DNA of 64,000 nucleotides, taken from positions 62,001 through 126,000 of the forward strand of contig NZ_SSNH01000006.1 of assembly GCF_005877005.1 (NCBI RefSeq), given 5' to 3'. The notes under the pieces were generated by a model. The model was not told the DNA's origin, ran no database searches, and worked only from the letters and a program-made list of their open reading frames with translations. Made by a program: the position numbers and the translations under genes. This document shows, piece after piece, positions 8,254-15,557 of this stretch. Every line of letters begins with the position of its first letter. Positions within the stretch are counted from its first letter, which is position 1. The DNA is from Sinomonas susongensis. GTDB taxonomy: Bacteria > Actinomycetota > Actinomycetes > Actinomycetales > Micrococcaceae.

Positions 8254-9629
8254 TTGTTCTGTGCCTTAGCTGCGTCAGCCGCCTGCTGCAGCGTGGTCGC
8301 TGCCGCCTGGGGCGTCGCACTGCCGCTCGCCACCGATTGGGCTGCCGCGAGGAAGGCGTTCTCGACGTCCGCGTTCAGCAGGGCGAAGCGAGGTTCGTTG
8401 ACCGACACCAGTTTCTTCAGGTAGTCGTTCACGGGGCCGCTCTGCTGGGCGGGGTCTACGAATTTGATCGTGTTGAAGTCCGGTGCGACACCGCTCAGCA
8501 CTGGGGTGGTGTCGAGGCGGTCGGCAACGACCTGCTGTCCCTTGGTGCTGGTCGACATCCACTTCACGAACGTCTCGGCGGCAGACTTGTTCTGCGACTT
8601 GCTGGCGACGGCCAGACCGTAGTCGGCGTCACCGAACATCTCGCTCGTGTTGCCCTTGCCGGCCACGTCGGGGAACTGCATCGGCAGGATGGGGAACGGC
8701 TTCGCTCCGGCAACGCCCGCAGCCGAGATCGACTGGGTCATTGCGGCCTGGGTCGCGTACTGCGTGTACCAGCTGCCCATCATCACCATCGCGTACTTGC
8801 CCGTGAGGAAGGCGTTGTTGACGTCCGGGTACTGCTGGGCGCCGAGGGCGCCGCTCTGCATGATGCCGCTGCCGAAGAGGTCCTTCCAGACCGAGAGCGT
8901 CTGGACGATCTGGGGTGAATCCCACTTGGCGTCACCCTTCGAGGCCTTCGTCCAGTAGCCCGGCTCGATCGAGTTGGAGATGGCCTGCAGGGTGTCCTGG
9001 TCGAAGCCCTCCTGGGCCGCGCCTTGGGCGAAGCATCCAACGCCGTGGCTCTTGAAGGTCTGGCAGACCTGCTTCCAGTCACTCAGGGTCTTCGGCGGCT
9101 GCAGGCCGTACTGCTTGAACAGGTCGGTGTTGTACCAGAGCGAACCGGCGTAGGAAGAGCCGATGGGCATCGCGGTCAGCTTGCCGTTCGAGGTGAGCCC
9201 GTCGACTGCGATGCTCGCGAGCTTGGACTTCCAGTCACTCCCCAGAGCCCCCTGAGCGGAGGAGGTGAGGTCCTCGGCGTAGCTGCCGAACTGCTGAACG
9301 TACGCGCCCGGCTGCAGATCGTACACGTCGGGCCCGTTGTTGGAGGCCAGGGCCGGCCGCATCGCGGCCTGGTAGTCCGAGATGCCGATGAGCTTGAAGT
9401 TGACCTTGATGTTTGGGTAGTCCTTGTTGAACGCGGCGATGAAGTCGTTCGCCTCGGCGGTGTTCGTCGGTGTCCAACCCCACCAATTGATGGTTCCGCT
9501 CGTCGCCGAGCCGGCCGAGCCTTGGCTGCTGCCGCCCGAGCAGGCGACGAGCCCCAAGCCCGTCAGGCCGGCTACCGCCAGGGCAGCGAGCGACCGGAGC
9601 GTGGTCTTTGATCTGAATGGGAATCGCAT
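8250..9629 (-). CDS. Sugar ABC transporter substrate-binding lipoprotein
   Basis: A 459-residue extracytoplasmic solute-binding protein of family 1. A basic N-terminus and hydrophobic segment end in a lipobox LVAC with Cys30 as the lipidation site; a Ser/Gly-rich linker leads into the mature domain starting near TINWWGW. I chose the ATG at 9629 because an AGAGGA ribosome site lies six to seven bases upstream; an in-frame start at 9764 would put 45 charged residues before the signal peptide. It is the first gene of the operon and defines its substrate. The promoter and operators are at 9783-9839. Confidence 0.93.
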   Translation of the reverse strand: MRFPFRSKTTLRSLAALAVAGLTGLGLVACSGGSSQGSAGSATSGTINWWGWTPTNTAEANDFIAAFNKDYPNIKVNFKLIGISDYQAAMRPALASNNGPDVYDLQPGAYVQQFGSYAEDLTSSAQGALGSDWKSKLASIAVDGLTSNGKLTAMPIGSSYAGSLWYNTDLFKQYGLQPPKTLSDWKQVCQTFKSHGVGCFAQGAAQEGFDQDTLQAISNSIEPGYWTKASKGDAKWDSPQIVQTLSVWKDLFGSGIMQSGALGAQQYPDVNNAFLTGKYAMVMMGSWYTQYATQAAMTQSISAAGVAGAKPFPILPMQFPDVAGKGNTSEMFGDADYGLAVASKSQNKSAAETFVKWMSTSTKGQQVVADRLDTTPVLSGVAPDFNTIKFVDPAQQSGPVNDYLKKLVSVNEPRFALLNADVENAFLAAAQSVASGSATPQAAATTLQQAADAAKAQNK

Positions 9630-9782
9630 GTCATTCCTCTTGCGTCGCGGATACAGCACTGTGTCCGGGTGAATGCCCGAGCCGGGGGGCCGGGCGTACT
9701 CGAGGCCGCTGGGCTCAGAGCCCTCTTCGTCCTGTTCACGAGCCCTTGGGATTCGTGATGTCACTCTGGACCGATGAGACGA

Positions 9783-9839
9783 AGGTAAATGAGTGCGAAA
9801 GTTTACGTCAAGGTTTACAACGAAATCCGAAAGTTTTCG
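9783..9839 (-). promoter_or_regulatory. Promoter and paired LacI-type operators of the sugar importer operon
   Basis: On the minus strand a -35 TTGACG (9811-9806) and a weak -10 TTACCT (9788-9783) are separated by 17 bp. Two near-palindromic boxes, CGAAAGTTTACG (9796-9807) and CGAAAGTTTTCG (9828-9839) as read on the plus strand, start 32 bp apart; the first overlaps the -35 element. Similar boxes occur at the GH5 promoter (12928-12960). The CGAAA...TTTCG form is typical of LacI-family operators, so the LacI gene at 9922-11031 is the likely owner. The rest of the 9630-9921 gap shows nothing else clear. Confidence 0.65.
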
Positions 9840-9921
9840 TTAAAGGAGTGGCAGAAGAGCGGTCCGCAGCACTGCTGCAGGTCCTTCGAAGGCCAGAAGC
9901 GGGATGGAGGCGGGGAGTTCT

Positions 9922-11031
9922 CTACGTTCGCGGGGACGCGCTGCTCTCCCTCACGACGAGGGAGGTGGCCATGTCCACGCGGCTGAACGCGAGCTCGGGC
10001 TCGTCGCGAAGGCGCGTGACGAGATGCATTGCCTGCTCGGCCATTTCGGAAAGCGGCACCCGGACGGTCGTGAGGGGCGGCCCGACCCACTGGGCGATCG
10101 GAAGATCGTCGTAGCCGACCACCGAGACGTCGTCGGGGATGCGCAGCCCGAGCGAGCGGGCGGCCTCGTAGACGCCGAGAGCCTGCAGGTCGCTCGAGGC
10201 GAAGATTGCCGTAGGAGGCTCGGCTCCCGAGAGGAGGTCGCGACCCTCGGCAACGCCGTCGTCGCGGTGGAACGCGCCCGGCCGGATGTAGTCGCGCCGA
10301 AGCGGGATCCCCGCGGAATCCAGGGCTGCCCGGTAGCCCGAGAGCCGCGCCGTGGAGGCCATCATGGTTTCGGGGCCCGTGATGATGGCGATGCGCTTGT
10401 GGCCGAGGGCGATCAGGTGCTGGGTCGCGAGGAAGCCGCCGTTCCAGTCGGCGGAGCCGATCGAAGGGGCTTCCGTGGTGGGCGCGCCGTAGGGATCCAT
10501 CATCACGATGGGGATGGCGCGGCTGCGCAGGCGCGCCAGGTCCTTCTCGGGCAGCAGTGCGGCGACCAGGATGACCCCGAGGGGCTGGCGGCGCAGGACG
10601 CCGTCGATCCATTCGGGTGCTGGCAGATGGGACTCCTCGGCGCCCGCCACGACCATCCCGATGCCGTGTTCGCGGGCGGCACGTTCGATGCCCGAGACCG
10701 CCGCGCCGGCGAAGGGGCTGTCGAGCTCGTAGCAGAGGACGTCGATGAGGGGGGCGGTGCTCTGGGCGCTCAGCCGTCGGTTGTAGTTCCGCTCCTCGAG
10801 CAGCGTCTCAATGCGGCTTCGGGTCTCGTCGGAGACGCCCGTCCGGCCGTTGAGGACCTTGGAGACGGTGGCAACCGAAACCTTCGCAAGGGCAGCTACC
10901 TCCGAGAGCGTTGCCCGCGCGGCCTGCGTCTCGCCCGTTGCGTCCTTCACCATGGGCTTCATCGTATCGGGGCGCGGGGAACGGGACCGCCCGGTCCGAT
11001 GGGGTGGTTGACGCCTCGGGGAGGAGCTCAT
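9922..11031 (-). CDS. LacI family transcriptional regulator
   Basis: A 369-residue repressor-type regulator. After a poorly conserved 30-40 residue leader, the helix-turn-helix reads LSEVAALAKVSVATVSKVLN with the hinge after NYNRRLSAQS. A periplasmic-binding-protein-like effector domain follows, ending with VVGYDDLPIAQWVGPPLTTV. I chose the ATG at 11031 because AGAGAGG lies five bases upstream; the ATG at 10962 starts nearer the HTH but has no ribosome site, and a start at 11058 is also in frame. It stands between the importer operon and the divergent SDR operon, and probably represses both the importer and the GH5 transcripts. Confidence 0.92.
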   Translation of the reverse strand: MSSSPRRQPPHRTGRSRSPRPDTMKPMVKDATGETQAARATLSEVAALAKVSVATVSKVLNGRTGVSDETRSRIETLLEERNYNRRLSAQSTAPLIDVLCYELDSPFAGAAVSGIERAAREHGIGMVVAGAEESHLPAPEWIDGVLRRQPLGVILVAALLPEKDLARLRSRAIPIVMMDPYGAPTTEAPSIGSADWNGGFLATQHLIALGHKRIAIITGPETMMASTARLSGYRAALDSAGIPLRRDYIRPGAFHRDDGVAEGRDLLSGAEPPTAIFASSDLQALGVYEAARSLGLRIPDDVSVVGYDDLPIAQWVGPPLTTVRVPLSEMAEQAMHLVTRLRDEPELAFSRVDMATSLVVRESSASPRT

Positions 11032-11056
11032 AGCCTCTCTCTCAGATAGTTTTCTC

Positions 11057-11073
11057 AAGATTTAGGAAATCTT
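11057..11073. promoter_or_regulatory. Perfect 17-bp inverted repeat between divergent genes
   Basis: AAGATTTAGGAAATCTT is a perfect palindrome around a 3-base centre, in an AT-rich patch of a very GC-rich region. It lies between the LacI gene (start 11031, minus strand) and the short ORF/SDR on the plus strand (from 11091). The position suits an operator controlling one or both directions. It does not match the CGAAA-type boxes found at the importer and GH5 promoters, so it may belong to a different protein. Confidence 0.5.
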
Positions 11074-11090
11074 GCTAAGAGAGGGTATCA

Positions 11091-11201
11091 ATGATGACGA
11101 CCGATCGAGAGCAGGATCTCGGATCTACGTCCTCGGGCCGGCGCTCCGCGCGGCTGCGGCGGTTCGTCCCGGCGGCAGCCCGGGGTGTCACCTGTGCCTG
11201 A
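11091..11201 (+). CDS. Possible 36-residue leader peptide
   Basis: A short ORF starts with ATG-ATG-ACG six bases after an AGAGAGGG ribosome site, a much better site than the following SDR has. It encodes a basic peptide (Arg-rich middle, two consecutive Met at the start) and stops at a TGA that lies inside the 5' end of the SDR gene in another frame. It could be a leader peptide coupled to the SDR, or the true N-terminus of the SDR separated by a frameshift. No known family is recognised. Confidence 0.35.
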   Translation: MMTTDREQDLGSTSSGRRSARLRRFVPAAARGVTCA

Positions 11202-11961
11202 GTTCGGCCGCTATCCCTCTCTCGCGGGCCGAACAGCCTTCGTGAGCGGCGGCGCGACAGGGCTGGGGGCCGAATTCGTCTCGCAGCTGGCCGCCCAAGG
11301 GGTATGGGTAGCCTTCATCGACCTCGACGAGGACGCCGGAGCGGAATTGAGCCGCAGCATTGCCGGCCGAGGAGACCCCGAGCCCTTCTTCCAGGCCGTG
11401 GACGTCCGGGATACCACCGCGTTGCAGCGTTCGATTGTCCGCGCATCCGATCGTCTGGGTGCCATCACAGTGCTCGTCAACAACGCGGCGAACGACGCCC
11501 GCCAAAGCATCGCCGACATCGACGCGGAGGCGTGGGACGACGGCATGGCCGTGAACGCCCGCCACCATTTCTTCGCCGCCCAGGCCGTTTGGCCGATCAT
11601 GAAGGCGGCGGGCGGCGGCTCGATCATCAACCTCGGCTCGATCAGTGCCCACATCGACCTGGTCGACCTGCCCGTGTACATCACCGCGAAAGCAGGAATC
11701 GAGGGTTTGACGCGGACCCTCGCCCGCGAACTGGGCCCGGACGACATCCGCGTGAACTGCATCGTCCCGGGCTGGATCATGACGCCGCGGCAGCTCGAGA
11801 AGTGGGTCGGGGACGCCGAACGCGAGAAGATCCTCGCCGCCCAATGCCTGCCAGAGCTGCTGTACCCGGCTGACGTGGCACGCCTGATGCTCTGGCTCGC
11901 CGCAGACGATTCGCGCCTCGCGACCTCGCAGACCTGGGTTGTGGACGGGGGCTGGCAATGA
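11185..11961 (+). CDS. SDR family oxidoreductase
   Basis: A 258-residue short-chain dehydrogenase. The cofactor motif SGGATGLG is near residue 20, NNAA near residue 94, and the active site has Ser in LGSIS and Tyr-x3-Lys in VYITAK. The C-terminus TWVVDGGWQ is typical of the classical subfamily. The start is uncertain: GTG at 11185 or 11194, neither with a good ribosome site, so translation may be coupled to the leader ORF at 11091-11201. The stop overlaps the start of the SMP-30 lactonase (ATGA), which suggests the pair turns an aldose into its lactone and then its acid. Confidence 0.88.
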   Translation: MSPVPEFGRYPSLAGRTAFVSGGATGLGAEFVSQLAAQGVWVAFIDLDEDAGAELSRSIAGRGDPEPFFQAVDVRDTTALQRSIVRASDRLGAITVLVNNAANDARQSIADIDAEAWDDGMAVNARHHFFAAQAVWPIMKAAGGGSIINLGSISAHIDLVDLPVYITAKAGIEGLTRTLARELGPDDIRVNCIVPGWIMTPRQLEKWVGDAEREKILAAQCLPELLYPADVARLMLWLAADDSRLATSQTWVVDGGWQ

Positions 11962-12821
11962 GGGCGGAACAGCTGACCGCGCCCGTGACGTGGCACGGGG
12001 AAGGGCCCTATTGGGACCCAGAAGGGCAGCGGATGCTCGTGGTCGACATGCTCGCGGGTGCCGTCGTCGACCTCGCCTCGATCGAGCGCCCGGTGCGCTA
12101 CGACGTCGGGAGCCGCGTGGCAGCGGTCGTCCGACGGCGGGCGGCAGGCGGCTTCGTCGTGGCAACCGAGCACGGCTTCTCGCTCTTCGACGACGCGTTC
12201 TCACTGGAATCCCGCCTGCCCGACGTGCTGGCCGATCCCGCCCTCCGGCTCAACGAGGGCGGGTGCGACCCCCAGGGGCGCTTCTACTGCGGATCCATGG
12301 CCTACGACGAGACCCCGGGCACCGCATCCGTGTACCGGCTCGATCCCGGAGGTGCGGTCTCAAGCGTCTTGGACGGTGTCACGATCTCCAACGGGCTGCA
12401 GTGGAGCCGGGATGGCCTGCTCGCCTACTACGTCGACACGCCGACCCGACGGATCGATGTCTTCGACTTCGACGGCTCGGACGGGTCCTTCCATGAGCGG
12501 CGGCCCTTCGCCCAGATGGGGGAAGACGTCGAGGGTGCGCCCGACGGCCTGACGATCGACGAGGAGGGCGGCCTCTGGGTCGCCCTGTGGGGAGGCGGCG
12601 CGGTGCGGCGGTACGACTCCGCGGGCCAGCTCACCGAGGTCGTTGACGTTCCGGGGGTGACGAGGACCAGTGCTGCCGGGTTCGGCGGCCCGGGGCTCGA
12701 CACGCTCTACGTCACGTCCTCGCGGCAAGGCCTTCCCGACGCGGCGGAGCCGGGGGCAGGTGCCGTCTTTGCGGTGCAGCCCGGCGTCCGTGGCGCTGTC
12801 CTCCACGCCTTTGCGGGCTGA
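11958..12821 (+). CDS. SMP-30/gluconolactonase family sugar lactonase
   Basis: A 287-residue six-bladed beta-propeller lactonase. The expected metal ligands are present: Glu15 in HGEGPYW, Asn99 in RLNEGGCDP, Asn145 in ISNGLQWS and Asp196 in GAPDGLTID. Proteins of this family hydrolyse sugar lactones to aldonic acids. The gene overlaps the SDR (ATGA) and is followed after about 160 bp by a separately promoted GH5 gene. It has no signal peptide and should act in the cytoplasm. Confidence 0.9.
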   Translation: MRAEQLTAPVTWHGEGPYWDPEGQRMLVVDMLAGAVVDLASIERPVRYDVGSRVAAVVRRRAAGGFVVATEHGFSLFDDAFSLESRLPDVLADPALRLNEGGCDPQGRFYCGSMAYDETPGTASVYRLDPGGAVSSVLDGVTISNGLQWSRDGLLAYYVDTPTRRIDVFDFDGSDGSFHERRPFAQMGEDVEGAPDGLTIDEEGGLWVALWGGGAVRRYDSAGQLTEVVDVPGVTRTSAAGFGGPGLDTLYVTSSRQGLPDAAEPGAGAVFAVQPGVRGAVLHAFAG

Positions 12822-12890
12822 CGGGAAGCACGACGCCGCTGCCTCCCTCCAGCGGAACTTCCATGTCGCCGTCGTTCGGGCCTGCAGGGG

Positions 12891-12960
12891 TTGACGCCGT
12901 TGTACAGCATCCCTAGTCTAATCGGAACGAAACTACTCGTAACTTTTTAGAAACTTTTCG
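12891..12960 (+). promoter_or_regulatory. Promoter and LacI-type operators ahead of the GH5 gene
   Basis: A strong promoter-like pair, TTGACG (12891-12896) and TAGTCT (12914-12919), has exactly 17 bp between the hexamers. Just downstream lie CGAAACTACTCG (12928-12939) and AGAAACTTTTCG (12949-12960), starting 21 bp apart, on the same DNA face. The second is almost the reverse complement of the box at 9828-9839. Binding near the expected transcription start would block initiation, so this operon and the importer operon are probably co-regulated. Confidence 0.65.
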
Positions 12961-12978
12961 TATGAGGAGATCAGAGAC

Positions 12979-14421
12979 ATGGTCGAGGAGCGTCCGCCCG
13001 GTTTCGTCCGCACTGAAGGTCCGCGATTCATTGACGGCTGGGGGCGCCCCATCCGCTTCACCGGCGTGTGCGTCGGCGGATGGCTCAACATGGAGAACTT
13101 CATCACCGGCTACGCCGCCAACGAGACGCTCATGCGGGAAAAAGTTGCTGGCGTGATCGGTCCCGCCCGCGCCGAGCGCTTCTTCGGGCGGCTTCTCGAG
13201 GCGTTCTACGGCGAAGCGGATGCGGAGTTCCTCGGGTCGCTCGGCATGACGATCATCCGCATACCGGTCAACTACCATCACTTCGAGTCGGACGGGGACC
13301 CGTTCACGATCCTGCCGAACGCTTTCGACCATCTGGACCGTGCCATCGAAGCGTCAGGCCGGCACGGCATCTATTCGATCATCGACCTCCACGCGCTCCC
13401 GGGGAGCCAGAACCACCACTGGCACTCCGACAATCCGACCCACGAGCCGCACCTGTGGCGTCACCCGCACTTCCAGGACCGGGTGGAGAACATCTGGAAG
13501 GCGATCGCCGAGCACTACAGGGACAACACCTGGGTCGCGGGCTACAACCTCATGAACGAGCCGGCGGACGAGTCCCGGGCAGTAGTGGGTCCCTTGTACC
13601 GGCGCCTTTTTGAGACGGTCCGCGGGATCGATCCCGACCACACCATCTTCCTCGACGGGAACACCTACTCGACCGAGTTCGACATGTTCGACGAAGATCC
13701 GTGGCCGAACACGGTCTACAGCCTGCACGACTACGTGGCCTCGGGACTCGGCCGCGGGGGCGATTACCCCGGCTACACCGATGGGACGTACATCGACAAG
13801 GACTACGCGCGGAAGAAGTTCCTGCAGCGCTCCGAGTATGCCCGCCGGACTGGGACGCCCATCATGGTCGGCGAATTCGCGCCCATCTATACCGGCGACG
13901 AGCGCGTGGACGCGATGCGCCGGCAGATCCTCGCGGACCAGCTCGAGCTGTACCGCGAGTTCGAGGCCAGCTGGACGAGCTGGATGTACAAGGACCTCGG
14001 GCGTCAAGGACTCGTGAATGTGTCGGAGCATTCACCGTACCGACGGCGCTTCGACGCGTTCGTCGCGAAGAAGAACCGGCTCGCCGCCGATCAATGGGGC
14101 AGCGACAGGCTCGGCGGGGAGGGCGTGCGGGAGGTCAGCCAGGCAGTGCAGGACCTCATGGCCCGCGAGTTCCCGGATTGGGCGCCGTACCCGTGGGGTC
14201 GTTTCGACACCGTCGCAACCGTGCTGAACAACCTCCTGTTCGCCCAACCGCTCGCCGAGGACTACGCAGAGCTGTTCCGCGGGCTCGACGACGACGAACT
14301 CGACGCGCTCGCCGACTCGTTCTCCTTCGAGCAGTGCGTGGTGCGCGAGAGCCTGCGTGACCAGCTCGTGTTCGGCCAGGACCCCAAGCCGGTCCCAGCA
14401 ACGCCTGCCGGACAGGGGTAG
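12979..14421 (+). CDS. GH5 family glycoside hydrolase (cytoplasmic)
   Basis: A 480-residue protein with a glycoside hydrolase family 5 (beta/alpha)8 domain. The proton donor is Glu194 in NLMNEP and the nucleophile Glu299 in VGEFAP; the HH and DLHALPGSQNHHWHS segments are typical active-site loops. The opening GVCVGGWLNMENFITGY is like exo-glucanase/cellulase-type GH5 proteins. No signal peptide is seen, so the substrate must be imported. A C-terminal stretch of about 120 residues after residue 360 is not recognised. The ATG has GAGGAG at 12964-12969. Substrate unknown; a beta-linked oligosaccharide or disaccharide glycoside is most likely. Confidence 0.9.
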   Translation: MVEERPPGFVRTEGPRFIDGWGRPIRFTGVCVGGWLNMENFITGYAANETLMREKVAGVIGPARAERFFGRLLEAFYGEADAEFLGSLGMTIIRIPVNYHHFESDGDPFTILPNAFDHLDRAIEASGRHGIYSIIDLHALPGSQNHHWHSDNPTHEPHLWRHPHFQDRVENIWKAIAEHYRDNTWVAGYNLMNEPADESRAVVGPLYRRLFETVRGIDPDHTIFLDGNTYSTEFDMFDEDPWPNTVYSLHDYVASGLGRGGDYPGYTDGTYIDKDYARKKFLQRSEYARRTGTPIMVGEFAPIYTGDERVDAMRRQILADQLELYREFEASWTSWMYKDLGRQGLVNVSEHSPYRRRFDAFVAKKNRLAADQWGSDRLGGEGVREVSQAVQDLMAREFPDWAPYPWGRFDTVATVLNNLLFAQPLAEDYAELFRGLDDDELDALADSFSFEQCVVRESLRDQLVFGQDPKPVPATPAGQG

Positions 14422-14424
14422 GGC

Positions 14425-15528
14425 GTGCGCGCCATCGTGCTGCGCTCGCCGGGGGAACCACCGCAGCTTGAAGACGTCCAGCTTTCGGCGCCGCGTGCGG
14501 GCGAGCTGCTCGTCCGCATCGAGGCCGCTGGCGTCTGCCACAGCGACTACCACTACATGACCGGGGACCTGACCGCCCCGCTGCCGCTCGTGCTCGGGCA
14601 CGAGGGCGCAGGAATCGTGGAGGAGGTCGGTCCCGCTGCGTCGGGCCGGATCCGGGTCGGCGATCGGGTGGCGCTTCTGTGGCGGCCCCGCTGCGGCCAG
14701 TGCGCCGCGTGCATCTCGGGCAACCCTGTGCTGTGCGAGCTGGGCGCGGTCCAGGCCGCGGCGGGCGGGCTGCCGGATGGCACCTCGCGGCTTTCGACGG
14801 GCGACGGCGGCGAGCTGCACCATCTGATGGGCGTCTCATGCTTCGCGGAGCGGGTCGTCGTCAACGAGAACGCCGCCGTGGTGGTGCCCGACGGCGTCCC
14901 GCCCGAGATCGCAGCGATCTCGGCGTGCGCGGTCATCACCGGGGTCGGCGCGGTGTTCCACGAGGTGGGAGAAGCGGCCGGGCGGCCCCTGCTCGTCATG
15001 GGTGCTGGGGGCGTCGGTCTCTCGAGCGTGATGGGTGCCGCGCTTGCCGGGGCACATCCGCTGATCGTCGTCGACGTCGACGACGCCAAGCTCGAACTCG
15101 CCGAGCAGCTCGGCGCGACCCACACCATCAATGCCCGGGAGGCCGACGTCGTCGACCGCGTCATAGCGATAACGTGCGGCGCAGGGGTGCCCTGGGCCAT
15201 CGAGGCGGTGGGCCGTGCCCAGACACTCGGGCAGGCGCTCAATTCGGTGGCCCCGGGCGGAACCCTCGTCGCCGTCGGCCTGGGCGCCTCCGGCGCCGAA
15301 TTCCCGGTTCCCCTGAACCAGCTCGTGCAGCGGCAGAAGCGCGTGGTCGGTTCGCTCTACGGATCGAGCAATCCGCCGCTCGACCTGCCCCGAATCTTCG
15401 GGCTCTACCTCGCCGGGAAGCTGCCCATCGACAAGCTCCTGGGCGACAGGCTGCCCCTCGAGGAGTTCGGGGAGGCCTACGGGCGGCTCACCGCCGGCGC
15501 CGTCGGGCGCGGCATCCTCGTGCCCTAG
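14425..15528 (+). CDS. Zinc-dependent alcohol dehydrogenase family protein
   Basis: A 367-residue medium-chain dehydrogenase. Catalytic-zinc ligands are Cys38 in AAGVCHSDY and His59-Glu60 in LGHEGAG; the structural zinc site has four cysteines at about 90, 93, 96 and 104. The NAD(P) motif is GAGGVGLS. The GTG start follows the GH5 stop by three bases, so the two are co-transcribed. Members oxidise alcohols or sugar hydroxyls; here a sugar or an aglycone released by the GH5 or GH3 enzyme is plausible. Confidence 0.9.
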   Translation: MRAIVLRSPGEPPQLEDVQLSAPRAGELLVRIEAAGVCHSDYHYMTGDLTAPLPLVLGHEGAGIVEEVGPAASGRIRVGDRVALLWRPRCGQCAACISGNPVLCELGAVQAAAGGLPDGTSRLSTGDGGELHHLMGVSCFAERVVVNENAAVVVPDGVPPEIAAISACAVITGVGAVFHEVGEAAGRPLLVMGAGGVGLSSVMGAALAGAHPLIVVDVDDAKLELAEQLGATHTINAREADVVDRVIAITCGAGVPWAIEAVGRAQTLGQALNSVAPGGTLVAVGLGASGAEFPVPLNQLVQRQKRVVGSLYGSSNPPLDLPRIFGLYLAGKLPIDKLLGDRLPLEEFGEAYGRLTAGAVGRGILVP

Positions 15529-15557
15529 GGCGCAGATCGAAAGTGAAGGAGACACCA

